This document shows positions 11,640 to 23,437 of a stretch of 64,000 nucleotides of DNA, piece by piece. Source of the stretch: Adiantum capillus-veneris (Eukaryota; Streptophyta; Polypodiopsida; Polypodiales; Pteridaceae); contig CM043958.1 in assembly GCA_014529385.2 (NCBI GenBank), positions 137,993,043-138,057,042 of the forward strand. The letters are read 5' to 3'. The notes below the pieces were generated by a model that worked only from the letters and a program-made list of their open reading frames with translations, searched no databases and was not told where the DNA came from. A program made the translations under genes and the position numbers. Position 1 is the stretch's first letter. Each line of letters starts with the position of its first letter.

Positions 11640-12465
11640 TATTGATAGTGATGACCTGAGTTTCTGGTAGGGAATGTCATACAAATCATCAATGTCACTC
11701 CTATCCTCAACAAAATTACATTCTAGAACATTCCCTTTGTGATTTGGCTCGTAATGGAAAGTTACTGTTTGTTTTCTCTTGGATTGCTATTTTTGAGATG
11801 ACTTTGGTATCCACTTGATTAGAGAATTGGTAGCTCGTTGACATCGATGTGTTCTTCTTGACTAAGTCTTTTCTTCAAGTATGGGAGCCACGTTTGAGGG
11901 TACTTGTTGCAGTTGCGTTTCGACCAAGGATTTTGGAATCCACTTCTGATGCACTTCATTCCTGTAGTAGTGACATTGGTTCCTGGGTTTTTGATCTGGA
12001 CAATCATAAAACCGTGCATTCGTTAAATTCATTCATGTCACCTACTGGGTCATCAGGATTTTGGTTGTTTGCATCTTCTTGAAGCTCCAAGTTTTCTACG
12101 AAGTCGTAGAACTCGTCTTCTTCTCTGTCTTCATTTTCCTGGATCACACTTACTGCAAAGTAAGGAATGACATCATAGCCATTTTCATCACAAAACTTCG
12201 TTGTTGGATCGTCTTGAATAGCGTACACATCAAGAGTAGCCAAGATGTGTTCCCATTCAAGTGGCTCTAATGCTTCCTCAAGAAAGGGTCCTAGGATGTA
12301 ATCCGTATCTTCAATTGCCCTCTCTAGGATGCCTTCTTCTCGCTTTAAGCTTCCACATTGCAAAGCTCCACACATCCATAGTTCTTTAGGCTTACCCAAC
12401 CATGTTGGAAGTTTTGATCCTTCTACAATAGTGGAATCAAACTCCTCCATAGGTGTTCTCGTCAC
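11640..12465 (-). pseudogene. Gypsy polyprotein segment downstream of the protease, copy A
   Basis: The open frame 12004-12465 contains PTWLGKPKELWMCGALQ, a glutamate/aspartate-rich centre and NPDDPVGDMNEFNE. Further minus-strand coding-like sequence (VTFHYEPNHKGNVLE) continues to about 11640 in another frame. It follows the retropepsin and lies where reverse transcriptase would be expected, but no FLDD-like motif or other RT block is visible. Copy B holds a decayed version at about 18690-19480. I do not recognise a function. Confidence 0.5.
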
Positions 12466-12483
12466 ATCCTGTAACTATGGTCC

Positions 12484-12987
12484 TTAAGATTTATTTTTGT
12501 CATAGTTTTCATATGTCTCAGCTAGATATGGGCATATCCCCAATCTTGGACCATTTTCAATTGTCTCATGTAATGGTCTTCCTAGAATGATATCATAGTT
12601 GTTCTTCTTGCCAAAGTCAACAATAGCAAAGGTTTGCTCATATTCAATGCCACAAGAAGTAACAACTGCTTTTTCTAACAGTCCTCGTTGTCTGTCTACA
12701 AGATGCAATTTCATCGTAGTAGCCCTCGTTGTTGGTTTTCCCATTTTTTCCAAACCTCTTTTGTTGCGATGGCAACACCAGCTCTTTTGCCAAGGTTTGC
12801 CATGGTTTTTACAACTTGGAATTTCATGAGAAGAGTGGGTGTTCCCATCTTCTCCCTCATAATACTCTCCAACCTTGTTTAACGGCACTAGTCTAGTATT
12901 TAGTTGAGGTATTTCAAGATCTTTGATCCCTTCCTCGATTTGAGTCATTGGTTTTGTTACACCAAATTTCTCTAGGCATTTTTCCAC
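12484..12987 (-). pseudogene. Gypsy-type retropepsin (aspartic protease) segment, copy A
   Basis: The minus-strand frame contains KMGKPTTRATTMKLHLVD, GLLEKAVVTSCGIEYEQTF and NNYDIILGRPLHETIE. These correspond to the middle and C-terminal parts of a plant Gypsy retropepsin, where a LGRP motif near the end is characteristic. The catalytic D-T/S-G loop upstream is out of frame in this copy; copy B shows it as LDKGA, with T replaced by K. In an active element this enzyme would process the gag-pol polyprotein. Confidence 0.65.
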
Positions 12988-13005
12988 ATTAGCTTACATG
13001 TTTGT

Positions 13006-13749
13006 TCATATTCTGAGCAACTCGGCTGACGTTATTGTACAGGTGACTGGTGTTGACAAAATGTCTATCAATCCTTTTGAATCTATGACCTTGTTGGGAG
13101 ACAGTCTCTGTGATGGAACTGCAACAACCTCTAACTTGGCCTCGTACTCTCCTGTATAGGATGGTAGTGTTCTTAACAAATGGGGTTGGATGTCCATAGA
13201 CTGTACAGATCCTTTGTCTCCCCAATACGATTCCACTTCTAGATTCATTTGAGATCCAGCCTCAAATTCCTCTATTAGTGGAAGAGACACTCCTCTTCCA
13301 TCGTCCGTTTGGTTTACTTGTCTACTTATCCTTCATTGACCTCGCTGACTTGTTTCCTCAATTCATCGAGACCAGCTATTTCTTTACAACTGTCAGGTAT
13401 AGCTATGTGAAATCCCTCCTAATAGTTATACATGGTATATCAACACTATCCTCGGCTCTAGTGCTGGGTCCTTGAGCTTTTTTCCATGCTCATGACTTCA
13501 ATCTAGCTCTTTTCATTCCTGGTTTGGTGGGACAAGGATCACATCCTCACTTTTTTCAACTTGTGGTTCTAGTAAAGCTTGGGCTTTTTGAATCATTTTC
13601 TTACACATTTCAAACCTATCCTTATTGGATGCTTCCATCATCGGCATGTGTCTCATTTCTATAGGCATTCTAGAACCTAGCAGTAGAGTTTGTTGTCCTA
13701 AGGCCGCAGTTGTTGCCTTGAAACTCCTATTGGACCTGGCACATTCCAC
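13006..13749 (-). pseudogene. Gypsy gag-protease linker region, copy A
   Basis: Minus-strand frames include LEVESYWGDKGSVQSMDIQ (13006-13290) and RFEMCKKMIQKAQALLEP (13513-13749). The same blocks occur in copy B at 20015-20334 and 20407-20757, and a third version (RLEMCKRLIETTQALM) occurs near 15370-15440. The blocks lie between the gag domain and the protease. Several frame changes are needed to join them. Confidence 0.5.
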
Positions 13750-13859
13750 GTAACATATCTGGGTGGAGTAGATGCTACTAGAACAGGTTGTGCATACCTC
13801 TCCCTAGAATATCCCATGCCATAGTAACACTCTTCTCCATTTTCTCTCAATTTAGCACC

Positions 13860-14541
13860 ACGTAAGCTCCTTTGAGTTAGAATTTTACAAGAGGAGCTAA
13901 CCTCTTGACCATTTCATTGATAAACTTTTCTTGATCGACAGGTGTCGTTGGTTTTGCAATGGACTCACTCATCTGTGAATCACTATGCTGAGAGGATGTG
14001 TCATCCTCTTGACTCTTACAATTGTTTTCTTTCTATTTCTCACAATTATCCACCAGATAAAGAGCTTCTTTGATCAATTTTTTTAACATCAAACTCCTTA
14101 TCATATGCAAATCCTTTTTAAAACCGCATGTCTCATTCCCTGGATAAAGATCAGCATTAACCATGCTTGCGTAGGAAGCTCCACTCTTGGACAGAACTTG
14201 ACATATCTCTTGATCTGTAATGCCGCTTTGTGTACTGATTCATCCTATTTATATTTGAATCTGTGGATTTGTGAGACAGTATTGTGAGCTATGCCTTTCT
14301 GCGAGGGTTCTTCTATGAATTCCTAAAACAGCTCGTCTAGAGTCTCAAAATCACATCTTTCCACTGAGTCAAACCATGTAGACACGTTATCTACCAAAGT
14401 CAATCCAAATCCCACAAACTGTGTTGTAAAATCCAAAATATCCTCTAATTTGATTACTCTTTTGAAAGCCGCTACGTGATCTCTCGGATCTTTATCTCCG
14501 GTGTATTTCTTGTTTACACATTTTTGGATCTGGGATGGTCT
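13860..14541 (-). pseudogene. Retrotransposon gag domain (Retrotrans_gag-like), copy A
   Basis: One minus-strand frame reads KYTGDKDPRDHVAAFKRVI, then STWFDSVERCDFETLDELF, then a stop, IEEPSQKGIAHNTVSQIHR, a second stop, and QIKRYVKFCPRVELP. This is the usual plant Gypsy gag pattern (YTGxxDPxxHV..F near the start, then a tryptophan-containing W.xL/F block). Both internal stops are TAG and may replace glutamine codons. The gag protein forms the virus-like particle of the element in the cytoplasm. Confidence 0.75.
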
Positions 14542-14544
14542 AAC

Positions 14545-15193
14545 TCATCGATTGTCTACAAGTCTAACCACAGACTCTCCCAATCCTTCTCTTGCTTTAG
14601 GTCTTCTACTATGCCTAGTTTCTTCTTCAAAGGGATTAGTCGTTCTGTTGGAGATTGGTCCTTTAAGAAGATTCACTTGAGGAGGCATGTTAGCCATCTC
14701 TGCGATCACTTCATCTCTCGTTATGGCTCTAGAAGGGAATCCAGGTGTCTCCCTTTTTGGAATCCTTGTAGGAATTCTCATGTTTGGTGGAGGTTGTTGT
14801 GGTCCTTCATTGACCAAATATCCAGCTATTTCTAAATGCACTCCATGGATTTGTGCTTTCTACAGCTCTGTATTCTTGTCCATACTTGTCAACAACTATA
14901 AACTTCGACTGATAGTCTACTCCGTATGTATAGTCATATAAGAGCTCGTAATCTGTCAACTCTTCTAGGTATGGCTCTGAGCACCTATATTGGTTGACCT
15001 TACTGTCGTCAACGTATCTATACAATACTTTACTCCTATGGTTTGTTATCCACAATCTTTCAACAAGATTGGTTTTGATCAACTGCAAATTTGGAAGATC
15101 CATTATGGGTGGATACTCCTCTATTGCTGGGATCGTAAAGCTTGTATAAGCTGAGTTTGACTCTAAAGAGAACATGATCTCTGGGATTAACAA
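14545..15193 (-). pseudogene. Gypsy-associated polyprotein segment upstream of gag
   Basis: Two open minus-strand frames: 14807-15193, with TIPAIEEYPPIMDLPNLQ and YDYTYGVDYQSKFIVVD, and 14545-14841, with PPPNMRIPTRIPKRETPGF and an arginine/proline-rich end. They precede the gag domain in the minus direction and look like the N-terminal part of the same polyprotein. They have no counterpart in copy B. Function unknown. Confidence 0.4.
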
Positions 15194-15199
15194 CTCTTG

Positions 15200-16080
15200 C
15201 TTGATGTAACTATGTCCAAAACCGCGACCATTTTCTCAAAATTATCACTTTTGGACAATCCTAACTTGCGGATGCATTTTGAGGCCTTAAATCACATTCC
15301 GTGTCCTTTTGATGTGTCATCACATCTAGGCTGGGGATATTTGTTTTTTTGGCTACATTAGAGCTTGAGTGGTCTCTATGAGCCGTTTGCACATTTCTAA
15401 TCTCTTTGTTTCAAATTCAGGATGTGGGTATGTCAATAATCTTTGATCCAAAGCATGGTTGGTCTTCAATCTTGCCTCTTAGGCTTGCAACAAAGCCTCT
15501 AAGGGTTCTAGAAATTTTTCCACTAAGATTGAACCTCTTAATGAAATTTTGAAAGATTCCGCACTTTCTACCTTTTCCTTGTTTTCCTTTTTGTGTTTAA
15601 CATGTTCCCTCGTCTATTGCAGCTCTATCTCCAAGGAAATCTTCTCCTTTAGCCTTTTAGCTTTCATTTTGTGTCTCTTCGCTTTCCATGATTTTTTTGA
15701 GTCCTAATCGTTAAATTTTCAAACTCACTTTGACCTGGCAGAACTTTGCCTTGTCCTCGATCATCATGTTTCTTGTGGCTTATTGAGCTTGAGCTCTAGT
15801 TACCACACTGAAAGGAGTTGTTGGCTCAATTTTAGATGAATCACTTGAACAAGGCAAAACTCTAATGACATTCATCGTCACTTTTCCTTTGTTTTAAGGA
15901 TTGTTGGGGCAATTTGGAAGTACATGATCTATCCCACAACCCTCACAAAACCCAAAAATCTTTGTTTGCTCACCCCTTCTGTGGAAAATATTGTGCCCAA
16001 TGATTACCTCCACATTCATAGAAAGGACCTTTCAGTTGAGTGGCTTGTTGTGCCGCCATTGGATGTCATGTACTAGGAGG
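15200..16080 (-). pseudogene. Second gag-like relic with degenerate zinc knuckles
   Basis: Minus-strand pieces include GPFYECGGNHWAQYF and CEGCGIDHVLPNC (CX2CX3HX4C, one residue short of a standard CCHC knuckle), then PFSVVTRAQAQ, then GSILVEKFLEPLEALLQA and RLEMCKRLIETTQALM. The last two blocks are homologous to parts of the gag-protease copies at 13.5 and 20.6 kb. A zinc knuckle normally follows gag, so its position before the gag at 14.5 kb suggests that parts of two elements are joined here. Confidence 0.45.
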
Positions 16081-16219
16081 ATATCCTCCAGGTTTGTAGT
16101 TCTAATTTGCTATGAAGACGAGCATATTCTCATCCATTGTATAATGATTTTTTGTTGGTTGAGCAATGTATAGATTTACACATTATGTTGGATATATGCT
16201 AGCTACACAAAAAAATTGT

Positions 16220-17430
16220 AAAGGGACAACACTATGGAAAATCAAGATGTTCTTCTTGATTTAATTGAGCCTCCTACTTAACCGTGTTTTGGTCAAATGG
16301 ACAATTGGATCCATAAACAATGCCACAATGGAAAAAATTAGTATTCTTATGAAGATATCACCACTTTTGTTTTTGAGGATGAAACTGATTCTCCAAGGGG
16401 GAATAATGTTAGGCCTAGGGTAAGACCGAACATGCCAAGGACCAAGACAAACAAATGGGTCCTATAAATAGCATGTCAAAGGGCCTATATAGAGCATATT
16501 TGGGTGGTTATTTGCATGTACTAGTCCCCTCTATTTCAGATACTTCTGGTTTGAGTCGCCATCTTCATCCAGTGAATTTTCCTTCTCCATGTAGAGACTC
16601 TCACAAAGTGTATATAGGGTAATGAAGGGGCACCTCATGTCACAGGCTATGCAAGAAACCATGGATAATAAAGCAGCATAACTTGAAGAGATTTTGCAAC
16701 CTATAGAACAACACTGTTTGGTGCCACATCACAACATTGAAAATTATGTTTTTCAAGTAAATGAAAGGTCATTGTTAAAGTTGAGGGACAAGGAGGTGGT
16801 GGTCAAAGCAACCAAAATTGCCTTTGATGCAAAAATAATTCAGCACGTCATTGAGATGTTCAATGTTGATACATGGGTAGTCAACATAATGGTAGATTGG
16901 TTGTGGCAGCCTTGTCTCATGTGCTAAGCTTGCCATTTTCTTCAAAACCTCAGCCGTGTTTAGCTAATGAGGTGAGCACATGCCTAAAAGAGAATGACCC
17001 AGAAAAGAAGAAACAAAAAGGGGAAGGACAAGGTATTCCGATCTCACCATTGGAATATTGACCAACATATAGATTTGCACCTGAAGTAATCAGTTTGAAG
17101 AATAACCCTAATTACGTCTCAGAGAATATTTTTAGTATGTTGCTAGCCAAAATCTAGAACCCTTAGGGGGTCATTAATCTAAGCTCAATCCTAAATAATA
17201 GTGTCATGCTTCACAAAAATAAGGTAAAAACCAAAATTTGTTTCAATCTTGTTATGCATGGCAATTCTTGTACTGGGCCACTTGCATTCCCCCACATGTC
17301 AATGCAACTATGGCTTGGGGGAAAGCTAGAGACCAAGCGATTGTTACTAATGAGAGTACTAAGTGGGATACCTAGGAAGGAAAAACAAGAGAGCTGGATC
17401 TAGTGGCAATTGGAGAAAAAGGACTACAAA
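16220..17430 (+). other. Weak coding-like stretch, unidentified
   Basis: Open plus-strand pieces at 16694-16927 (containing NVDTWVVNIMVDWLW), 16873-17061 and 17206-17403 share codon-like composition, but no domain is recognisable. They may be the worn 3' part of another retroelement polyprotein. Stops are frequent. Confidence 0.2.
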
Positions 17431-17679
17431 ATAATCAAAAGTAGGAAGATCAGAACCAACCACCAAGAAATAGAAGAATACATTGAATCTCTTAGAACAT
17501 ATGAAGGTTTTTTTTAAAAAAAGGATTAGCAACTAGTACTCTAAATACATTCCAACCAAACGTTGGTTGGATCTAAGGGTCTTTTCTAGACAAAGAAATC
17601 AAACTTTGAGGTTTACCATCAAACACCCAATGTAAACAAGAATAGATTAGGGCCAGGTCTACAAAAATTCAATAAAACA

Positions 17680-20600
17680 CACAAAACATTTCCCTCTAAT
17701 ATTCATATATTAGGTACGCATTTAGAATGCCTCCCCCCCTCCTATTTGGAGTCCTCCTAGATGACAGGGTATCGCCAAGGGTATGTGCTGTGCGCTCGTG
17801 CAATAAAACAAAGTGTCTATGCAGTCCTTGTAATGTGTCCCTATTATGCATATACAGTCAATGCATGGAAAAGATTTATGATGTGCAAGATGTGGGTATA
17901 AGAAATTTTCTTATTGCATTTTTTGGTAGGGTTTCCTACTCTAAGCAATGTGATGATCTTTGAAGCTCCCATGTTGTTTGCTTGATTGAAGGTTAGAGAG
18001 AGATTTGGACTCTCTCTTTGGTTGCCTTTGGTTTTTCTTCTTGAGCTTTTCCTGTGCATTCACTTCATTTCTTGATCTGTACACCATATGCAACATGCAA
18101 TGGTGAATTGAAATACTTGCTTTTTTTAACTATACTGTAACTGTAGGAGGAATTGAAAGAATTCAAGCGGCGGCGTGGTGACAACAGTTTTATTGGTTTC
18201 CTTTGGAACCCACTTTGTCATTACTAGGTGTCTCGTTGATGTTGTTTAATTGGGAGTCCATACTTGTCCCTGCTTTGTTTGTGTTTGAAGAAACTTCTTT
18301 GGGATCCACCTTGTCTTTGTGTAAGTTAGCAGCGGTCTTTGCTTCAACCCTTGTATGCTTGGTTGAGGACGAGATTCAAACTTTGGGAGTTGATGCTCTA
18401 ACAGTTTTGGAATCCAAATAAACTCCTAACATCTTGAATCAACTTCTTTGGAACCCAAATCTGAGTTGTGAATGCTTGCTAATTTGTAAAATTTTTAGCT
18501 ATTCTTGCAAGCTTCGACTGTTTTTCTTTTGGCATTGGATCTTGTGATTTTTTATCAGAGATCTTCATTTTCCTGATTCATACCTATTTTTGGTTGAGCG
18601 CTCTTTGATATCCAGATTTGTCTAATTGTTTGGTTTTGACTTGTTGTTCTTTTCTTTTGGCCTTCCTTGTTTATTACGGGAGTCGTTAGTGAGGGTGATG
18701 ATCCGAGTTCCTGGCAGGGGATGTCAAAATAATCATAAATATTGCTACTATCCTTCGCAAGGTTGATATCTGGCAGTTTCTCCTGGTAAAGTTACTATTT
18801 GTTTGCTCTTGGACTGTTGTGTCTGGAATGACTTTCCTAGCCAATTGATTAGTGAGCTGTAAGCTTTTTGACATGGTTGTCTTTGTTTTGGTTGAGGCTT
18901 TTCTTCCTGTATAGTAGCCACATATGAAGATGCTTGTTGCAGTTGCATCACCATGAGAGATTTTGGAATCCACTTTGATACACTTTATTCTTGTAGCGGT
19001 AACATTGGCTCCTAGATCTTTGATCTAAACAATCATAAAAAACCGTGCATTTGTTAAAGTGTCTTTTGTGTCACCTGCTAGGTCATCTGTATTTTTGTTG
19101 TTGGCATCTTCTTGAATCTCCAAGTTCTCTACAGAGTCATAGAACTTGTCTTCTTCTTCATCGTCATTTCCTTGGACTACACTCACTGCAAAGTAAGGAA
19201 CAACATCATAGCCATGTTGATCACAAAACTTTGTTGCTGGACCGTCTTAAATATCATACACATCCTGAGTAGCCAAGATGTGTTCCCATTCAAGTGGCTC
19301 TAAAGTTTCCTCAAGAAACGGTTATGGGATATAATCCTTATCTTCAATTTCTCTTTCTAGGATGCATTCCTCTCGCTTCAAGCTTCCACATTGCAAAGCT
19401 CCACACATCCACAATCCTTTAGACTTACCCAACCATGATGGAAGTTTTAATTCTGCTACAGTAGCAGAATCAGACTATTCTAGAGGGGTTCGGTTTATGT
19501 CCTTGTAACTATGGTCCTTAAGATTTATCCTTGTTGTGGTTTCCATGTGTCTAAGATATATATGGTTGCATCCCCAATCTTAAACAATTTTCAATTGTCT
19601 CATGAATGGTCTTCGTAGAATGATATCATGATTGTTCTTCTTGCCAAAGTCAACAACAACAAACGTATGCTCATATTCAATGCCACACGAAGTAACAATT
19701 GATTTTTCTAGAAGTCCTAGGGGCTTTTTGTGTGTCCGTCTGCAAGCTGCAGTTTCATCCTAATAACCTTCACTGCTGGTTTTCCCCATTTTTTCAAGAC
19801 CTCTTTTGTTGCGATGGCAGCCCTAGCTCCCTTATCAAGGTTCACCATGGTTTTTACACCTTGGAATTCCACAAGAAGAATGGTGTTCCCATATTCTCCC
19901 TCATAGTACTCTCCGAACTTGTTTAACGACACTGGCCTAGTGTTTAGTCAAGGCATTTATAGCTTTTTGATCCCTTCCTCAATTTGAGTCATTGGTTTTT
20001 TTACACCAAATTTCTCAAGGCATTTTCCCACAGTAGCCCACATGTTTGGCTGTATTCTGAACAACTTGGCTGACGTTATCGTACAGGTGATCGATGTCAA
20101 CAAAATGTCTATCAGCCCTTGTGAATTGATGACCTTGTTGGAAGACAGTCTCTATGATGGGATTGCAACAACATCTGACTTGGCCTTGTACTCTCCCGTA
20201 TAGGATGGTAGTATTCTTAGCAAATGGGGTTGATTGTCCATAGACTGTAAAAATCCTTTGTCTCCCCAATACGATTCCACTTCTAGATTCATTTGAAATC
20301 CACTCTCAATTTCCTCTATTGGTGGAAGAAACACTCCTCTCCCATCATCGATGTGGTTTACTCGTCTGCTTAGCTCACTCGCTTCATTGGCCTCTCTGAC
20401 TTGTTTTCACAATTTGTCAAGGCCATCTATTTCTTTGCAACTCTCAAGTATATCTATGTGAAATTCCTTGGAAGAGTTAATCGTTGTATTCAACACTATC
20501 CTTGGCTCTAGGTCCTTGAGCTTTGGCCCATGCTCATGATTGGAATCTGACTCTTTTTTTTCCTGGCTTGGTGGACTTACTGGTGTAGGTGGGACAGGGA

Positions 20601-20760
20601 TCACATCCTTAAGTTTTCCAATTGGTGGTTCTAATAAAGCTTGGGCTGTTTGAATCATTTTCTTACACATTTCAAGCCTACGATTTTCTAGTTTTGCATA
20701 GGAATATGTCATCCACCTTTGTTCTTGGGTTTGGCTATTTTTGAGCCACCACTTCATAGG
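17680..20760. repeat. Long direct repeat, copy B (partner at 10655-13750)
   Basis: Same orientation and order of landmarks as copy A, beginning at the CACAAAACATTTCCCTC block near 17679. More small indels and stops than copy A in the coding parts. Confidence 0.8.
18690..20334 (-). pseudogene. Gypsy-type protease and flanking polyprotein, copy B
   Basis: Frame 19717-19932 reads EYYEGEYGNTILLVEFQ, MVNLDKGARAAIATKEVL and MKLQLADG, which is the N-terminal half of a plant Gypsy retropepsin including the catalytic loop. The loop is D-K-G rather than D-T/S-G, which should abolish catalysis. The C-terminal LGRP half is in shifted frames near 19560-19700. Downstream coding (18686-18973) matches copy A's 11.8-12.0 kb region only loosely. 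Confidence 0.6.
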
Positions 20761-21010
20761 CTTTCAAAAGAGCATCTAGTGGCTCATTAACCTTCTTGAC
20801 CAATAATGATCCTCTTGAACTAACACTTCTTGGTTTCTCCTCTGTGGATGGTTCTTCTGAAGGTTGAGACATCTGCTTAAGAGAAGGTGCAACTATCTCC
20901 TCATATTATCTTATCTTCTCTTTAACTTGGGTAAGCTAGTCAGCTAGGCATTTCTACTCTGGTTCCCTACATGATTTCATCCTAGCCTCTCTAGCTCTCT
21001 AGCTATTTTG
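20407..21010 (-). pseudogene. Gypsy gag-linker segment, copy B
   Basis: Frame 20407-20757 holds RLEMCKKMIQTAQALLEP, a PVPPTPVSPPSQEKKESD linker and GPKLKDLEPRIVLN. Upstream minus-strand sequence to about 21010 includes GSLLVKKVNEPLDALLKA, homologous to the block at about 15.5 kb. The gag domain seen at 14 kb is not present here. Confidence 0.5.
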
Positions 21011-21239
21011 TTTGCCCTTGGTTTTCTGACTAGGTGCATTGGTCTTTGGTTCACCCATCTCGGGACTGACGTCAATTTCTATTTTCTGTATCTGTTGGTT
21101 CCATCAGCTTCTTTTTTAGCTTGTGCTCTTGTTTGTGTTGCATTTATACGCTTCTATCGAAAAAATTATACGTATAAGCCATTATACGCCGAAATCCCAT
21201 ATAATCACGGTATAGCTGTTTTATTTTCTTTTTGATCAA

Positions 21240-22550
21240 AAAATATCTTATATAAGAAACTGTCGCCAACTTCGATCGAAAGCAGTCCTAGAGCTTCAGC
21301 CAACTTTGATCAAAAGCAGTGCCAAAGATTGAGGAGGATTTTGGGACAACTAGAGCTTAAGGTAATATTTCCAACTTGTCCTGCTCTTTTCTAGCTTGTT
21401 TTTGTGTGTTGTGCCAAACTCGTGTGGTGCAGTTGTTTTACTCTCACCACAAACGTTGGCTTGGAGGTTATAGGCCACTTCATGATGTGTAGCCATCCGG
21501 CTCACTCCAGAAGTGTGTAGAAATTAGTCACTTTTCTTGTGATGTGTAGCCACTTGGCTCACTGCAGAGAAGGGTTTTAGGACAGACTTAGATTCTCACT
21601 TATGTGGTGCATTGTCTATCTCTCACCACATGGCTGAGTTTAGGGTTTAGTGGTTGACTCCTGGTGTGCAATAGGCATGATGCTACACCTCTCACTTCAA
21701 AGTGGCCTATAGGTTGCTCAATTTTAGATCAACTCAAATTATCGTTTGTTTCACGTACACACAAGAGTTCTGTTCATCAAACAGAGATTGGAGAGATGCA
21801 TAGTTTATGCCCTTTTCATCTTTCTGTGATGCACTGGCTACTCTTGTGTTTCAAACTCCAAAGACACGTCATTGTTCATCACCAGATGACTTGGTGTTGT
21901 CTTGGATGTAAATACATACGCATTTGGTCTGCATCTGAGATTGTTAAGTTGTCTGCTCATGTTTGTGTTGTGAGTTCCACACACTTCATCAAGGATTGGA
22001 TTAAGTCACATCATTGTTCTTACTACATAGAAGTATGAGGGATACGTTTGTTTACCTAAGAGTGGAGAGATGCATACCTATGCCCTCTTCATCTCAGCAT
22101 GACACGCCTTGTACTTTTTAATCCGTAGATATGTCACTCATCAATAGATGACTTGGTGTTGTCTTGGATGTAAATATGTATGATGTTTGACCACAATCCA
22201 AGATTTCTAAATTGTTTGCTGATAGTTGTGTTGTGCGTTCCACACACTTCATTAGGGATTAGATTGATTAAACTATCAATCAACATAACAACAACGTCCA
22301 GGACTTGTGTTGAGTGTACATCACACCAGCTAGGTTGTTCACATTCATGCTCCGATCATTTACGTGTATTATGTATCACACATAATAGGGTCCAGTTCTT
22401 GTGATGAGTGTACCTCACACTCCTAGCCTGTTCACCTCTCTCCATGTCTCTCTTTGTGTATTCTCCTCTCCATTGTACAATGTACTATGCAATCATAATA
22501 TATCATCGTTTGCTATGAATTAAGTCAAATTATGTATGGAATATGGATTA
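21240..22550. repeat. Non-coding stretch with a ~260-275 bp diverged tandem repeat
   Basis: The block GATGACTTGGTGTTGTCTTG occurs at 21886 and again at 22147, and GGAGAGATGCATA occurs at 21790 and 22064. Both blocks lie in a shared context (GTTCCACACACTTCAT). Shorter duplications of a GTGTAGCCA..GGCTCACT phrase occur near 21480-21560. No gene was recognised. Confidence 0.65.
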
Positions 22551-22553
22551 ACA
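22551..22553. other. Target-site duplication (left), ACA
   Basis: ACA stands directly before the CACTACAAGAGG terminus; the same ACA follows the right terminus at 30498-30500. CACTA elements make 3 bp duplications. Confidence 0.85.
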
Positions 22554-22579
22554 CACTACAAGAGGCTATTCATATTAGC

Positions 22580-22672
22580 GACGCTCACACAGCGACGCTA
22601 AAAAAAAAATCCCGGCGTCGCTATGAGCGTCGCAAATTTCTTTGTAAATTTGCGACGCTCATAGCGACGCCG
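22580..22672. repeat. Left subterminal array with 27 bp perfect hairpin
   Basis: GCGACGCT occurs at about 22578 and 22592. It is followed by a perfect inverted repeat with arms 22613-22639 and 22646-22672, separated by CTTTGT. Each arm carries CGGCGTCGCTATGAGCGTCG. The motif is the same as in the right subterminal array. In CACTA elements such repeats bind the TNPA-type protein. Confidence 0.85.
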
Positions 22673-22702
22673 ACTGGGCTAAAAAAATAACAGAGAGCGC
22701 CC

Positions 22703-22731
22703 AAAAACTCAGATCTCAGATCTGAGTTTTT
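22703..22731. repeat. 29 bp palindrome
   Basis: Arms AAAAACTCAGATCT (22703-22716) and AGATCTGAGTTTTT (22718-22731) are exact reverse complements around one C. Confidence 0.9.
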
Positions 22732-22756
22732 CGGCGCCCTCAAGCAAGGAGCAGGT

Positions 22757-22760
22757 AACG

Positions 22761-22801
<41 letters not shown>

Positions 22802-22904
22802 CTCCACACACACACACACACACACACACGAGGAGAGGAAGGAGAGCCAGGTATGCTCCTTCCCTCTCCTCACTCTCATGTTCCCTTCCCCTCTTTCTCT
22901 CTCC

Positions 22905-22938
<34 letters not shown>

Positions 22939-22965
22939 TACACACACACACACACACAGAGTGTT

Positions 22966-23013
<48 letters not shown>

Positions 23014-23250
23014 AACATAAACAAAAACACACACACACATACATAAACAAAGAATGCACACACACATTGAAAGAGGAAAAGAGAGAGAGAGCATGCATAA
23101 ACAAAAAACGCACGCATTGAGAGAGGAAAAGAGAGAGAGAACATGCATAAACAAAAAACGCACACATTGAGAGAGGAAAAGAGAGAGAAAACATGCATAC
23201 GATCCAAAAAAACGCACACACATTGAGAGAGAAAGAGAGAGAAAGTAATT
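22757..23250. repeat. Low-complexity CT/CA/GA region
   Basis: A patchwork of (CT)n, (CA)n and (GA)n runs. It also holds a short tandem unit (CATGCATAAACAAAAAACGC with a GAGAGAGGAAAAGAG spacer), repeated about four times at 23040-23230. Minus-strand frames here are composition artefacts. Confidence 0.85.
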
Positions 23251-23437
23251 TAACATCGTAGAAAACTAATTAAAATTAAAAGACCTAAAGATCTAGCCGA
23301 CGAGGAGTTGAACTCAAGACCTATTATTCAAGAGGGAAATGGCATAACCAATCTATCATACTTGGCATGGGTGATAGAAAGGTTATACCATTTATCTCTT
23401 TTTATTGGCACACACATCCACATACGCGCACACACAC

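Larger units (their letters stand above)
10655..13750. repeat. Long direct repeat, copy A (partner at 17680-20760)
   Basis: From the CACAAAACATTTCCCTCT block onward, this stretch is alignable with 17680-20760 in the same orientation. Shared landmarks are GAATGCCTCCCCCCCTCC, a CAGTCAATGCATGGAAAA block, and the whole gag-protease region. Divergence is visible as frequent substitutions and small indels. The two copies appear to be separate insertions of one Gypsy-like family or an old segmental duplication. Confidence 0.8.

Noticed and set aside
22621-23256. Cysteine/valine/leucine-rich frames resembling membrane or toxin-like peptides on the minus strand
   Set aside because: Composition artefact of CA and GA runs inside the CACTA element.
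23296-23366. 71-nt tRNA-like minus-strand sequence with an AGTTCAACTCC box near its 3' end
   Set aside because: Only about four of seven acceptor-stem pairs form and the anticodon stem is poor; at most a tRNA-derived relic, not a gene.
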